A program made the position numbers and the translations under genes. From Pelethousia sp002409725 (GTDB lineage: Bacteria; Bacillota; Clostridia; Christensenellales; CAG-138), in contig CALDNN010000131.1 of assembly GCA_937915455.1 (NCBI GenBank), positions 1-20,833 on the forward strand: 20,833 nucleotides of DNA, read 5' to 3'. Position 1 is the stretch's first letter, and each line of letters opens with the position of its first letter. The notes below the pieces were generated by a model, which was not told the DNA's origin, did no database searches, and saw nothing but the letters and a program-made list of their open reading frames with translations. Shown piece after piece: positions 7,027 to 14,781 of the stretch.

Positions 7027-8415
7027 ATGTTCAACCGAATTTTAGTAGCCAATCGGGGCGAAATTGCTGTACGCGTGATTCGTACCTGCCGGGAACTGGG
7101 CATTGAAACGGTGGCCGTATACTCCACGGCGGATGAAAATGCCTTGCATGTGCAGATCGCCACAAAGGCCGTTTGCATCGGCCCTGCTAAGGCGGCCGAA
7201 AGCTATTTGAATATAAGAGCTATTTTGAGCGCGGCTGTGGAAAGCGGATGCGAGGCCATACATCCGGGTTATGGGTTCTTATCCGAAAACGCCGAGTTTG
7301 CTGACCTGTGCCAAAAATGTGGGCTCGTATTCATCGGGCCTTCCGGCGATGTCATTCGAAAAATGGGCAATAAGGCAGCGGCCCGGGCACTAATGGCGCA
7401 GGTGGGTGTGCCGGTCGTGCCGGGTTCGGACGGCACGGTGGCGGACGCTGCGGAGGCCGCCGCCCAGGCGGAAAAGATCGGCTACCCGGTTCTCGTGAAG
7501 GCCAGCGCCGGGGGTGGCGGGCGCGGGATGCGGCGGGTATTTTCCGCCGAGGAAATGCCCGCAAGCTTCTCTGCGGCGCAAGCCGAGGCTGTGGCCTGCT
7601 TTGGGAACGGGGAAGTATACCTTGAAAAGCTGATTCAGGAGCCGCGCCATATTGAATTTCAGATCATGGCCGATGGTTATGGAAGTGTGATCCACCTAGG
7701 CGAAAGGGATTGTTCCATTCAAAGGAAAAATCAGAAGCTCATAGAGGAATCGCCTTCGAAGGCCCTTGGCGAGGAGCTTAGGCGCGAAATGGGAGCAGCC
7801 GCCGTATTGGCGGCAAAAGCCTGCGGCTATAAAGGCGCAGGGACTGTGGAATTCGTGTTGGATAATACTGGCCGCTATTATTTTATTGAAATGAATACCC
7901 GCATCCAGGTGGAGCATCCGGTCACGGAAATGGTTACCGGCCAGGATATCGTGCGGGAGCAACTTCGCGTGGCGGCGGAGCTTCCCTTGTCGATCTCCCA
8001 GGAAGACGTGGTGTTTTCAGGCCATGCAATCGAAGCGCGTATCAACGCGGAAGACCCGGCCAATGGGTTTCGGCCTGCGCCGGGGAAAACGGAGTTCGTC
8101 CACTTTCCCGGCGGATACGGTGTGCGCGTGGATTCCGCTTTGTATACAGGCTGTGAATTAAGCCCATATTATGATTCCATGGCAGCGAAGATTATCGTAT
8201 ACGCTCCCACGCGCCTCCAAGCGATCCGCCGTATGCGCCGGGCGCTGGAGGAGCTGGTGGTGGAAGGCTACCCCACCAGCACGGATCTATGTTATCTCAT
8301 TTTGCATCATCCCGAATTTCTACGAGGCGAGTACGATACTGGGTTTATCGAAAAAAACCTAGAGGAGCTTTTGCGTTACGGCCAAGCCTGCGAAAAAGGA
8401 GGCGAAGGCGCGTGA
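7027..8415 (+). CDS. accC: Acetyl-CoA carboxylase, biotin carboxylase subunit
   Basis: The 462-residue enzyme carboxylates the biotin on BCCP using ATP and bicarbonate. It shows the N-terminal FNRILVANRGEIAVRVIR, HPGYGFLSENAEFA (about 79-92), the ATP-grasp glycine loop KASAGGGGRGMR (158-169), GERDCSIQRKNQKLIEESPS (about 225-244), and the late catalytic FIEMNTRIQVEHPVTEM. Length is normal for AccC (about 450). GGGAG lies upstream and the stop overlaps the accD GTG by four bases, so the two are probably translationally coupled. Confidence 0.97.
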   Translation: MFNRILVANRGEIAVRVIRTCRELGIETVAVYSTADENALHVQIATKAVCIGPAKAAESYLNIRAILSAAVESGCEAIHPGYGFLSENAEFADLCQKCGLVFIGPSGDVIRKMGNKAAARALMAQVGVPVVPGSDGTVADAAEAAAQAEKIGYPVLVKASAGGGGRGMRRVFSAEEMPASFSAAQAEAVACFGNGEVYLEKLIQEPRHIEFQIMADGYGSVIHLGERDCSIQRKNQKLIEESPSKALGEELRREMGAAAVLAAKACGYKGAGTVEFVLDNTGRYYFIEMNTRIQVEHPVTEMVTGQDIVREQLRVAAELPLSISQEDVVFSGHAIEARINAEDPANGFRPAPGKTEFVHFPGGYGVRVDSALYTGCELSPYYDSMAAKIIVYAPTRLQAIRRMRRALEELVVEGYPTSTDLCYLILHHPEFLRGEYDTGFIEKNLEELLRYGQACEKGGEGA

Positions 8416-9314
8416 ACGACCTTTTTGCGCGCCGCCGCCAAAAAATCCTTCAGCTAAAAATTGCGCGGGAGAGCGGTAAGCCCAATATCACATCTAGGCA
8501 TGTGCCCAAAGCGTTTGAGCAATGCACCGCCTGCGGGGAGGCTATACCGGGCGAAATGTGGACGCAAGGGCTGTTCGTATGCCCGCGATGTGGCTTTCAC
8601 AGCCCCATCGGGGCATACCAGCGCCTTTCCATGGTGCTGGATCCGGGCACTTTCCGGGAAATGGACGCGTTGCTTGCGGGCACAGACCCCCTCGCTTTTC
8701 CTGGCTATGAGGAGAAGCTTGCTCGCCAGCGCAGCCAAACCGGCCTCTGCGAGGCTGTGGTGACGGCCCGGGGCAAAATCGGGGGGCATCATGTTATTAT
8801 CGCCGTGCTGGATAGCCGGTTTTTTATGGGGAGCATGGGCGTTGCGCTTGGAGAGAAAATTGCACGCGCTGCGGAAGCGGCCAAAAAGGCAAAGCTGCCG
8901 TTGATCGTATTTTGTGCGTCAGGCGGTGCGCGTATGCAGGAGGGTATCCTTTCCCTGATGCAAATGGCCAAAACAGTCGCGGCACTCGAACGCTTTCAAG
9001 CGGCGGGCGGGCTATATATCTCCTATCTTACGCACCCGACTACAGGCGGCGTAACGGCCAGCTTCGGATCCCTTGGAGATATCACGTTGGCTGAACCCGG
9101 CGCACTTATCGGATTTGCCGGGCCGCGCGTTATCGAACAGACCATTGGGGAGACTTTGCCCGCGGGGTTCCAGCGAGCGGAATATCTGGAGGCGCACGGC
9201 TTCGTTGATGCTGTGGTTCCCCGCTCGGAAATGAAAGACACGCTGGCGCAATTGCTGCGCCTGCACAAGAAAGGAAGGAACCATCATGCAGGTACAAAAA
9301 CGGACGGCCGCTGA
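8412..9314 (+). CDS. accD: Acetyl-CoA carboxylase carboxyltransferase beta subunit
   Basis: The 300-residue product is the zinc-ribbon subunit of carboxyltransferase, which moves the carboxyl group from biotin to acetyl-CoA. Cys38, Cys41, Cys57 and Cys60 (CTAC...CPRC) form the zinc ribbon. The crotonase-like core shows MGSMGVALGEKI, CASGGARMQEG and the conserved LTHPTTGGVTASFGSLGDI, then GFAGPRVIEQTI. I chose the GTG at 8412: it follows AGGAGG (8397-8402) by nine bases, overlaps the accC stop as GTGA, and gives the usual AccD N-terminus, whereas the longer frame runs back into accC. Its 3' end overlaps accA by 29 bases. Confidence 0.95.
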   Translation: MNDLFARRRQKILQLKIARESGKPNITSRHVPKAFEQCTACGEAIPGEMWTQGLFVCPRCGFHSPIGAYQRLSMVLDPGTFREMDALLAGTDPLAFPGYEEKLARQRSQTGLCEAVVTARGKIGGHHVIIAVLDSRFFMGSMGVALGEKIARAAEAAKKAKLPLIVFCASGGARMQEGILSLMQMAKTVAALERFQAAGGLYISYLTHPTTGGVTASFGSLGDITLAEPGALIGFAGPRVIEQTIGETLPAGFQRAEYLEAHGFVDAVVPRSEMKDTLAQLLRLHKKGRNHHAGTKTDGR

Positions 9315-10113
9315 ACGCGTGGCGTTGGCAAGGCACCCCAAGCGGCCAAGCCCGGCCTCTTTTATCCATGCGTTGTTCACCGATTTTTTTGAGCAGAAGG
9401 GCGACCGCCTATATGGGGACGATGAGGCTATTATCGGAGGCATCGCACTGTTTCATGGGCGGCCCGTCACGGTTCTTGGCCATCAAAAGGGAAAGGATCT
9501 GGAGCAAAACCTGCGGTGCCATTTTGGCATGCCGATGCCGGATGGATATCGAAAGGCGCAGCGCCTGATGCGGCAGGCGGAGAAGTTTCAAAGGCCCATT
9601 ATCACCTTCATCGATACCCCCGGCGCTTATCCCGGCATTGAGGCCGAGGCGAGGGGGCAGGGGGAAGCCATTGCCTGCTGCCTATCCCTAATGAGCGGGC
9701 TGACTGTGCCCATCCTCGCCGTTATCACAGGAGAGGGCGGCTCCGGGGGCGCGCTGGCTCTGGCCATGGGGAACAGGGTGCTAATGCTGGAAAACGCTGT
9801 CTACTCGGTGCTTTCTCCCGAAGGATTCGCTTCGATCCTATGGAAGGATTCCGCAAGAGCGAACGAAGCCTGTGATGTTATGAAGCTGACCTCTTATGAT
9901 CTACTGGCTTTGGGTGCCGTGGATGAGGTGATTGAGGAGCCGCCGGAGGGCGCGCATGAAAACCCGGAACCCTTGCTGCACCTGCTGGATGCCGCTTTGC
10001 AAAGGAATCTGGCTTGGGCTGAAAAGCTTCCCAATCCGCTCGGCCAAAGGTATGAAAAATATCGTGCGATGGGGAACGGATCCCTTTATACGCTGGGAAA
10101 GGAGGGCGCATGA
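9286..10113 (+). CDS. accA: Acetyl-CoA carboxylase carboxyltransferase alpha subunit
   Basis: The 275-residue product pairs with AccD as the alpha2beta2 carboxyltransferase. The typical AccA text is present: ALFTDFFEQKGDRLYGDD, GHQKGKDLEQNLRCHFGM, PDGYRKAQRLMRQAEKF, ITFIDTPGAYPGIEAEARGQ and GEGGSGGALALAMGNRVLML. It is shorter at the N-terminus than E. coli AccA (319 residues), lacking most of the first helical segment, as is usual in Firmicutes. AAGGAAGG lies just before the ATG at 9286, inside accD, giving a 29-base overlap. Its TGA overlaps the fabH start as ATGA. Confidence 0.96.
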   Translation: MQVQKRTAAERVALARHPKRPSPASFIHALFTDFFEQKGDRLYGDDEAIIGGIALFHGRPVTVLGHQKGKDLEQNLRCHFGMPMPDGYRKAQRLMRQAEKFQRPIITFIDTPGAYPGIEAEARGQGEAIACCLSLMSGLTVPILAVITGEGGSGGALALAMGNRVLMLENAVYSVLSPEGFASILWKDSARANEACDVMKLTSYDLLALGAVDEVIEEPPEGAHENPEPLLHLLDAALQRNLAWAEKLPNPLGQRYEKYRAMGNGSLYTLGKEGA

Positions 10114-11048
10114 TGGGCTTGGAGGTAATGGGAACCGGCCGCTGCTTGCCCAGCCGGTGCGTATCCAATCAGGAAATGAGCGGCATGGTAGACACGAGCG
10201 ATGCCTGGATCACATCCCGTACAGGGATACGCCAAAGGTATTTCTGTGCACAGGGCGAAACAAATGCCCTGCTTGCCGCCACGGCAGCCCGCAAGGCCAT
10301 GGAAAAAGCAGGGGTGGGCCCGGCGAATATCGGACTTTGCATCGTAGCCACGTTTACGCCGGATCGCGCTACACCCTCCCTCGCATGCGAGGTGCAGGCC
10401 GCGCTCGGTTTGGCGCAAACCGTCCCCTGCTTTGATGTGAATGCGGCATGCACGGGGTTTCTCGTGGCCATGGAAACAGCCCGCTGCTTTTTATTGGGCG
10501 GAAACGCTTCGGGGCTCTGCGCGCTGGTCATCGGATCGGAAAAGCTAAGCCGCATCATAGATTTTTCCGATCGTTCCACCTGCGTGCTTTTCGGGGATGG
10601 AGCCGGAGCGGCCGTGATGCGACTCGCGCCGGTTAGGCCCTATGCGGCCTGCTTTGGCGCCAGAGGGGATGCCTCTATCCTCTATGCGGGCGGCGGCGAT
10701 CCGTTTGTGCATATGGATGGGCAAGAGGTATTCCGGTTCGCGGTGGATATCATTCCCAAATGCATCGACGCTGTTTTGCATAAAGCAGGGCTTGCCCTTG
10801 CGGATATCCATCACGTGGTATGCCATCAGGCGAACAGCCGCATCATTGGCCACGTGGTGAAAAAGTTGGGTGAGAACCCTGAAAAGTTCTATGAAAACAT
10901 GCAACGATATGGAAACACTTCGGCCGCCAGCATACCCATTGCGCTGGATGAGATGCTCGAGCAAGGGCGTATCCTGCCCGGGCAGAACGTTTTGTGCGTC
11001 GGTTTCGGCGCGGGGTTGACCTGGGGCGGCACACTACTGCGCTTTTGA
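10110..11048 (+). CDS. fabH: 3-oxoacyl-ACP synthase III (FabH)
   Basis: The protein (312 residues, or 311 from the second ATG) starts fatty-acid chains by condensing an acyl-CoA primer with malonyl-ACP. The catalytic triad is intact: Cys in VNAACTGF (113 from the second ATG), His in VVCHQANSRI (238) and Asn in YGNTSAASIP (268), with the usual terminal GFGAGLTWGG. Two ATGs are adjacent. The one at 10110 overlaps the accA stop by four bases, and the one at 10113 lies seven bases after AGGAGG (10100-10105), a better spacing. Either is possible. Whether it prefers straight or branched primers cannot be read from the sequence. Confidence 0.96.
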   Translation: MMGLEVMGTGRCLPSRCVSNQEMSGMVDTSDAWITSRTGIRQRYFCAQGETNALLAATAARKAMEKAGVGPANIGLCIVATFTPDRATPSLACEVQAALGLAQTVPCFDVNAACTGFLVAMETARCFLLGGNASGLCALVIGSEKLSRIIDFSDRSTCVLFGDGAGAAVMRLAPVRPYAACFGARGDASILYAGGGDPFVHMDGQEVFRFAVDIIPKCIDAVLHKAGLALADIHHVVCHQANSRIIGHVVKKLGENPEKFYENMQRYGNTSAASIPIALDEMLEQGRILPGQNVLCVGFGAGLTWGGTLLRF

Positions 11049-11065
11049 TGAAAAGGAGGCACGCT

Positions 11066-12013
11066 ATGCGGCTGAACGAGATTTTGGGCACAAAATATCC
11101 TTATATACAGGGCGGTATGGCCAATATCGCCACCGGTGGCTTCGCGGCCGCTGCATCCAATGCCGGTGCGTTGGGATTGATCGGCGCGGGCGGCATGAAT
11201 ACGGCCATGCTGCGAAGCGAGATACATAGATGCAAGGAGCTGACGGACAAGCCCTTTGGCGTGAACATTATGCTCATGCACCCGGAGGCCGCGCAGATGG
11301 CGCAGATCGTAATAGAAGAGCGGGTGCCGATCGTCACCACCGGCGCGGGAAGTCCTGGCGCCTATGTATCCGCATGGAAGGACGCGGGCATTAAGGTGTT
11401 CCCTGTTATTCCCGCCTCTATTTTGGCCAGACGGCTTGCGGCAATGGGCGTGGACGGCGTCATCGCCGAAGGCATGGAATCCGGAGGCCATATCGGGGAA
11501 CTCACCACCATGGCACTTGTTCCCCAGGTTGTGGACGCGCTGCAGGAATACGGTATACCCGTTATCGCGGCCGGCGGCATTGCAGATGGCCGCCAGCTTT
11601 TGGCGGCGTTTAGCCTGGGCGCCTGCGGCGTGCAGCTGGGCACGTGCCTGTTGGCCAGCGAAGAATGCCCGGTTCACGATAACTACAAGCAGGCGGTGCT
11701 CAAGGCAAAAGAAACGGACACCGTTGTTACCGGGCGCTTAGGCGGCACACCGGTGCGGATGATAAAGAACCGCATGTCCCGCGCTTATCTCGAAAAGGAA
11801 AAGGCCGGTGCGGATAAGATAGAGCTTGAGCTTTTCACGTTGGGCTCCCTCAAGCGGGCGGTATTCGAAGGGGATGTGGAGACGGGCAGCGTGATGGCCG
11901 GCCAGGTAGCCGGAATGATCCATGAGATCAGGCCCTTAGAGCATATATTCGTTTCTCTTTACAATGGCTATGAGGCGGCTCTGAGATCCCTTGTAAGCGA
12001 GGCGCACCTATGA
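11066..12013 (+). CDS. fabK: FMN-dependent enoyl-ACP reductase II (FabK)
   Basis: The 315-residue TIM-barrel flavoprotein performs the last reduction of each elongation cycle. FabK features are YPYIQGGMANIATGGFAAA near the N-terminus, GALGLIGAGG, VNIMLMHPEA, VTTGAGSP, the active-site AEGMESGGHIGELTTMALVP with His142, and IAAGGIADGRQLLAAFSLGA for FMN phosphate binding. The frame extends further upstream, but AAAGGAGG followed by the ATG at 11066 and the family N-terminus set the start. No FabI or FabL is seen in the window, so FabK should be the main reductase, which by family knowledge implies low triclosan sensitivity. Its stop overlaps the next start as ATGA. Confidence 0.95.
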   Translation: MRLNEILGTKYPYIQGGMANIATGGFAAAASNAGALGLIGAGGMNTAMLRSEIHRCKELTDKPFGVNIMLMHPEAAQMAQIVIEERVPIVTTGAGSPGAYVSAWKDAGIKVFPVIPASILARRLAAMGVDGVIAEGMESGGHIGELTTMALVPQVVDALQEYGIPVIAAGGIADGRQLLAAFSLGACGVQLGTCLLASEECPVHDNYKQAVLKAKETDTVVTGRLGGTPVRMIKNRMSRAYLEKEKAGADKIELELFTLGSLKRAVFEGDVETGSVMAGQVAGMIHEIRPLEHIFVSLYNGYEAALRSLVSEAHL

Positions 12014-13080
12014 GCATCACCTTAAAAGGACGAGGGCTGGATATCCCGGTTTTGCAGGGCGGCATGGGGGTAGGCGTGTCCTTGGGTGGCTTGGCAGGCG
12101 CGGTGGCTGCCTGCGGCGCTATGGGTACGGTCAGCTCGGCAATCGTAGGCTTTGACGAACCCGATTTTTATCGAGATCCAAAAGGCGCGAATTGCCGGGC
12201 GCTTGCCAGGGAGGTCCGCCGGGCAAAAGAGCTTTCCCGTGGGAAGGGCATGGTAGCGGTAAACGTCATGGTGGCTACGGCCCAGTATGCGGACAGTATA
12301 CGAACGGCTATCCGCGCCGGGGCGGATGCTGTTGTCTGTGGGGCGGGGTTGCCCGTTGATCTGCCCGCCATCGCAGAGGGGGCGGATATCGCGCTCTCGC
12401 CCATCGTTTCCAGCGGGCGAGCCGCGTCTGCGATATGCAGGCTTTGGCAGAAGCGGTATGATAGAGCGCCGGATTTCATGGTCGTAGAGGGAAGCGAGGC
12501 AGGGGGGCATTTGGGGTTCTCCAAAGAAGAACTTTTGGCAGGCACGGCAAGGCCCTTAGAAGAGATCACGCGGGAGGTAACCGAGGCTTTGCGCCCCTTT
12601 TCGGAGCGGTATGGCCGCGCTATCCCGGTATTTGCCGCGGGCGGCGTATGGAACGGCGCGGATGCGGCGCGCCTTGCGGCGTGCGGTGCATCGGGCGTGC
12701 AGCTTGCTACCCGTTTTATCGCCACCCATGAATGTGATGCTTCTCGGGGCTTTAAGGATATTCTTTTAGCTGCAAGCAAGGCGGATGTCCAGATCGTTGC
12801 CAGCCCGGTAGGCATGCCGGGCCGTGCACTGCGCACGCCCCTTATCGAAAAGCTGGAGCAGGGCGGGCGTTTCCCGTCCTCTAGGTGTTCGGATTGCCTT
12901 GTGACTTGCCCTCATAGCACTACGCCCTACTGCATCCTGCATGCGCTGGCTCAGGCGGTGAAGGGCAATTATGAGGAAGGGTTGTTTTTCTGTGGCTCCA
13001 ACGTATGGCGCTTGGATGCAATGTGCCATGTACATGAGATTCTGGATAGCTTGATGAATGAATGGAGGGCCATTATATGA
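12010..13080 (+). CDS. FabX-like FMN flavoprotein with C-terminal four-Cys cluster (nitronate monooxygenase family)
   Basis: The 356-residue product would usually be named nitronate monooxygenase. It shares the FMN barrel with FabK: VLQGGMGVGVSLGGLAGAVA, VNVMVATAQYA, VVCGAGLPVDLP, VVEGSEAGGHLGF with His167, and FAAGGVWNGADAARLAACGA. Unlike FabK it has a C-terminal extension with Cys293, Cys296, Cys300 and Cys308 (SRCSDCLVTCPHSTTPYCIL), then NYEEGLFFCGSNVWRLDAM and VHEILDSL. From memory this layout matches Helicobacter pylori FabX, an FMN and [4Fe-4S] enzyme that oxidises and isomerises decanoyl-ACP to start unsaturated fatty acids. It sits between fabK and fabD with four-base overlaps on both sides, so a fatty-acid role is more likely than nitronate oxidation. 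Function is inferred. Confidence 0.8.
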   Translation: MSITLKGRGLDIPVLQGGMGVGVSLGGLAGAVAACGAMGTVSSAIVGFDEPDFYRDPKGANCRALAREVRRAKELSRGKGMVAVNVMVATAQYADSIRTAIRAGADAVVCGAGLPVDLPAIAEGADIALSPIVSSGRAASAICRLWQKRYDRAPDFMVVEGSEAGGHLGFSKEELLAGTARPLEEITREVTEALRPFSERYGRAIPVFAAGGVWNGADAARLAACGASGVQLATRFIATHECDASRGFKDILLAASKADVQIVASPVGMPGRALRTPLIEKLEQGGRFPSSRCSDCLVTCPHSTTPYCILHALAQAVKGNYEEGLFFCGSNVWRLDAMCHVHEILDSLMNEWRAII

Positions 13081-14027
13081 AGTTGGCGCTTTTATTTGCC
13101 GGCCAGGGCGCGCAGCATGTGGGCATGGGTAAGGATTTATACGAGGCCTATCCCGCATTTCGGGCCGTGCTGGATAAGGCGAACCGGGAGGTGGATTTCA
13201 ATCTGAAGGCCCTGTGCTTTGAGGGGCCGGAGGAGCTCCTGCTGCAAACGCAATATACCCAGCCCTGCATGGTGGCATTTGCCGCGGGCGTAACGGCTGT
13301 GTTGAAGGAGGCAGGGGTTGAGCCCGCCGCCGCGGCCGGCCTGAGCCTTGGCGAGTATTCCGCCCTATATGCCGCGGGCGTGTTTGATGCGGAAACGGCG
13401 GTGGCTTTAACGGCCTTTCGCGGCAAGGCGATGACGCAGGCTGTGCTTGGCCGCGATTGCGGCATGGCGGCGGTACTGGGGCTTGCGCGGGAGACGCTCC
13501 GGCAGGCTTGCCTGGCGGCCCAAAACGAGGGCGTTGTGGAGATCGCCAATTACAACTGCCCGGGTCAGATGGTCGTTGGGGGAGACGCTGCTGCTGTAGA
13601 AAGGGCTTGCCAGCTAGCCAAGGAGGCAGGCGCAAAGCGCTGTATGCTCCTAAACGTATCGGGCCCGTTCCACACATCGCTTATGGCCCCCGCTGGGAAT
13701 GCGCTGCGGGAAAGATTCCGGGACATACAGTTTTCCCCCATGCGCTTTCCGGTTTATTTCAATTGCCTGGGCGGACCGATGGGCGGGGAGGATACGGTAC
13801 CGGACCTGCTTGAAAAGCAGGTGCAGTCCGCCGTCTACTTTGAGGATATCCTGCTGCGCATGGAGCAGGACGGCGTAGACGCCATTTTAGAGATCGGCCC
13901 GGGCAGGGTGCTTTCCGGCTTTGTGAAAAAAGCAGCGCCTCGCCTTGCTCAGAACATACGCGCCGTAGGAACGGCACAGGAGCTTGCCGATGCGCTGGTT
14001 TGGCTGAAGGAGGGACAGGGATGCTAA
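13077..14027 (+). CDS. fabD: Malonyl-CoA:ACP transacylase (FabD)
   Basis: The 316-residue enzyme transfers malonyl from CoA to ACP, supplying FabH and FabF. It begins LALLFAGQGAQHVGMGKDLY. The nucleophile elbow is GLSLGEYSAL with Ser90 (Leu replacing the His of the common GHSLGE form, a change frequent in clostridial FabD). Arg115 lies in FRGKAM and the catalytic His199 in VSGPFHTSLM. The last conserved motif is EIGPGRVLSGFVKK. The ATG at 13077 overlaps the preceding stop (ATGA) and follows GGAGGG by eight bases; an in-frame ATG at 13062 has no comparable site. Confidence 0.95.
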   Translation: MKLALLFAGQGAQHVGMGKDLYEAYPAFRAVLDKANREVDFNLKALCFEGPEELLLQTQYTQPCMVAFAAGVTAVLKEAGVEPAAAAGLSLGEYSALYAAGVFDAETAVALTAFRGKAMTQAVLGRDCGMAAVLGLARETLRQACLAAQNEGVVEIANYNCPGQMVVGGDAAAVERACQLAKEAGAKRCMLLNVSGPFHTSLMAPAGNALRERFRDIQFSPMRFPVYFNCLGGPMGGEDTVPDLLEKQVQSAVYFEDILLRMEQDGVDAILEIGPGRVLSGFVKKAAPRLAQNIRAVGTAQELADALVWLKEGQGC

Positions 14028-14767
14028 ATGGAAGGAAGCGCGCGGTTGTAACAGGAGGCAGCCGCGGCATAGGCCGGGCTATTTGCCTGGCGCTCGCGGG
14101 GGAAGGCGCTGCCGTAGCGGTCAATTATGCCGGAAGCGCGCAAGCGGCGCAAAGTACTGCCGAGGAATGCTTGTGCCTGGGGGCGGCGGACGCGTTCGCG
14201 TATCAGGCGGATGTGGCCGACGAGGCCCAGGCGGCCGCCCTGGTAAACGAAGCTGTAACGCGCTGGGGCGGGGTGGATATCCTGGTGAATAACGCCGGTA
14301 TAACACGGGACGATCTTATTATGCGCCTTTCCAGGGAGGATTTTGACGCGGTGCTGAATACCAATCTTAAGGGCGCGTTCCATTGCATCAAGGCGGCTTG
14401 TCGGCCCATGATGAAGCAGCGGTTTGGCCGCATCGTAAATCTTTCCAGCATCGTGGGCATACGGGGCAACGCGGGCCAGGCTAATTATGCGGCCAGCAAG
14501 GCTGGGCTTATCGGCATGTCCAAAAGCGTGGCCAAGGAGCTGGCGGGCCGGGGCATTACCGTAAACTGTGTGGCGCCCGGCTTCATTGAAACAGATATGA
14601 CGAGCGTTCTACCGGACGCGGCAAAGGAAAAGCTCTTAAGTGAAATCCCAATGGCCAGAATGGGGCGAAGCGAGGATGTGGCGGCGGCCGTCGTATTCCT
14701 TGCATCTGAACAAGCAGGCTATATTACCGGCCAGGTGATTTGTGTGGATGGCGGTATGGCTATATAA
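14021..14767 (+). CDS. fabG: 3-oxoacyl-ACP reductase (FabG)
   Basis: The 248-residue SDR protein reduces 3-ketoacyl-ACP with NADPH. TGGSRGIG (11-18) binds the cofactor and NNAG (90-93) follows. Ser143, Tyr156 and Lys160 (NYAASKAG) are catalytic, and the ending GYITGQVICVDGGMAI is typical for FabG. AAGGAGGG (14007-14014) lies six bases before the ATG at 14021, which overlaps the end of fabD by seven bases; the ATG at 14000 precedes this site and is less likely. Position between fabD and fabF supports the FabG assignment over a generic SDR. Confidence 0.95.
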   Translation: MLNGRKRAVVTGGSRGIGRAICLALAGEGAAVAVNYAGSAQAAQSTAEECLCLGAADAFAYQADVADEAQAAALVNEAVTRWGGVDILVNNAGITRDDLIMRLSREDFDAVLNTNLKGAFHCIKAACRPMMKQRFGRIVNLSSIVGIRGNAGQANYAASKAGLIGMSKSVAKELAGRGITVNCVAPGFIETDMTSVLPDAAKEKLLSEIPMARMGRSEDVAAAVVFLASEQAGYITGQVICVDGGMAI

Positions 14768-14781
14768 ACGGAGGTATTATT

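Noticed and set aside
8289..8411. Longer accD start within accC
   Set aside because: It would add 41 Arg-rich residues not found in AccD; the GTG at 8412 has an ideal AGGAGG and a four-base overlap.
10889..11677. Long minus-strand frame (262 codons) opposite fabH and fabK
   Set aside because: It lies wholly antisense to two clear enzymes, has no Shine-Dalgarno sequence and shows no recognisable motif; long antisense frames are expected in GC-rich coding DNA.
12168..12836. Minus-strand frame of 222 codons opposite the FabX-like gene
   Set aside because: Shadow of a well-supported gene, with low-complexity Ala/Ser/Arg composition.
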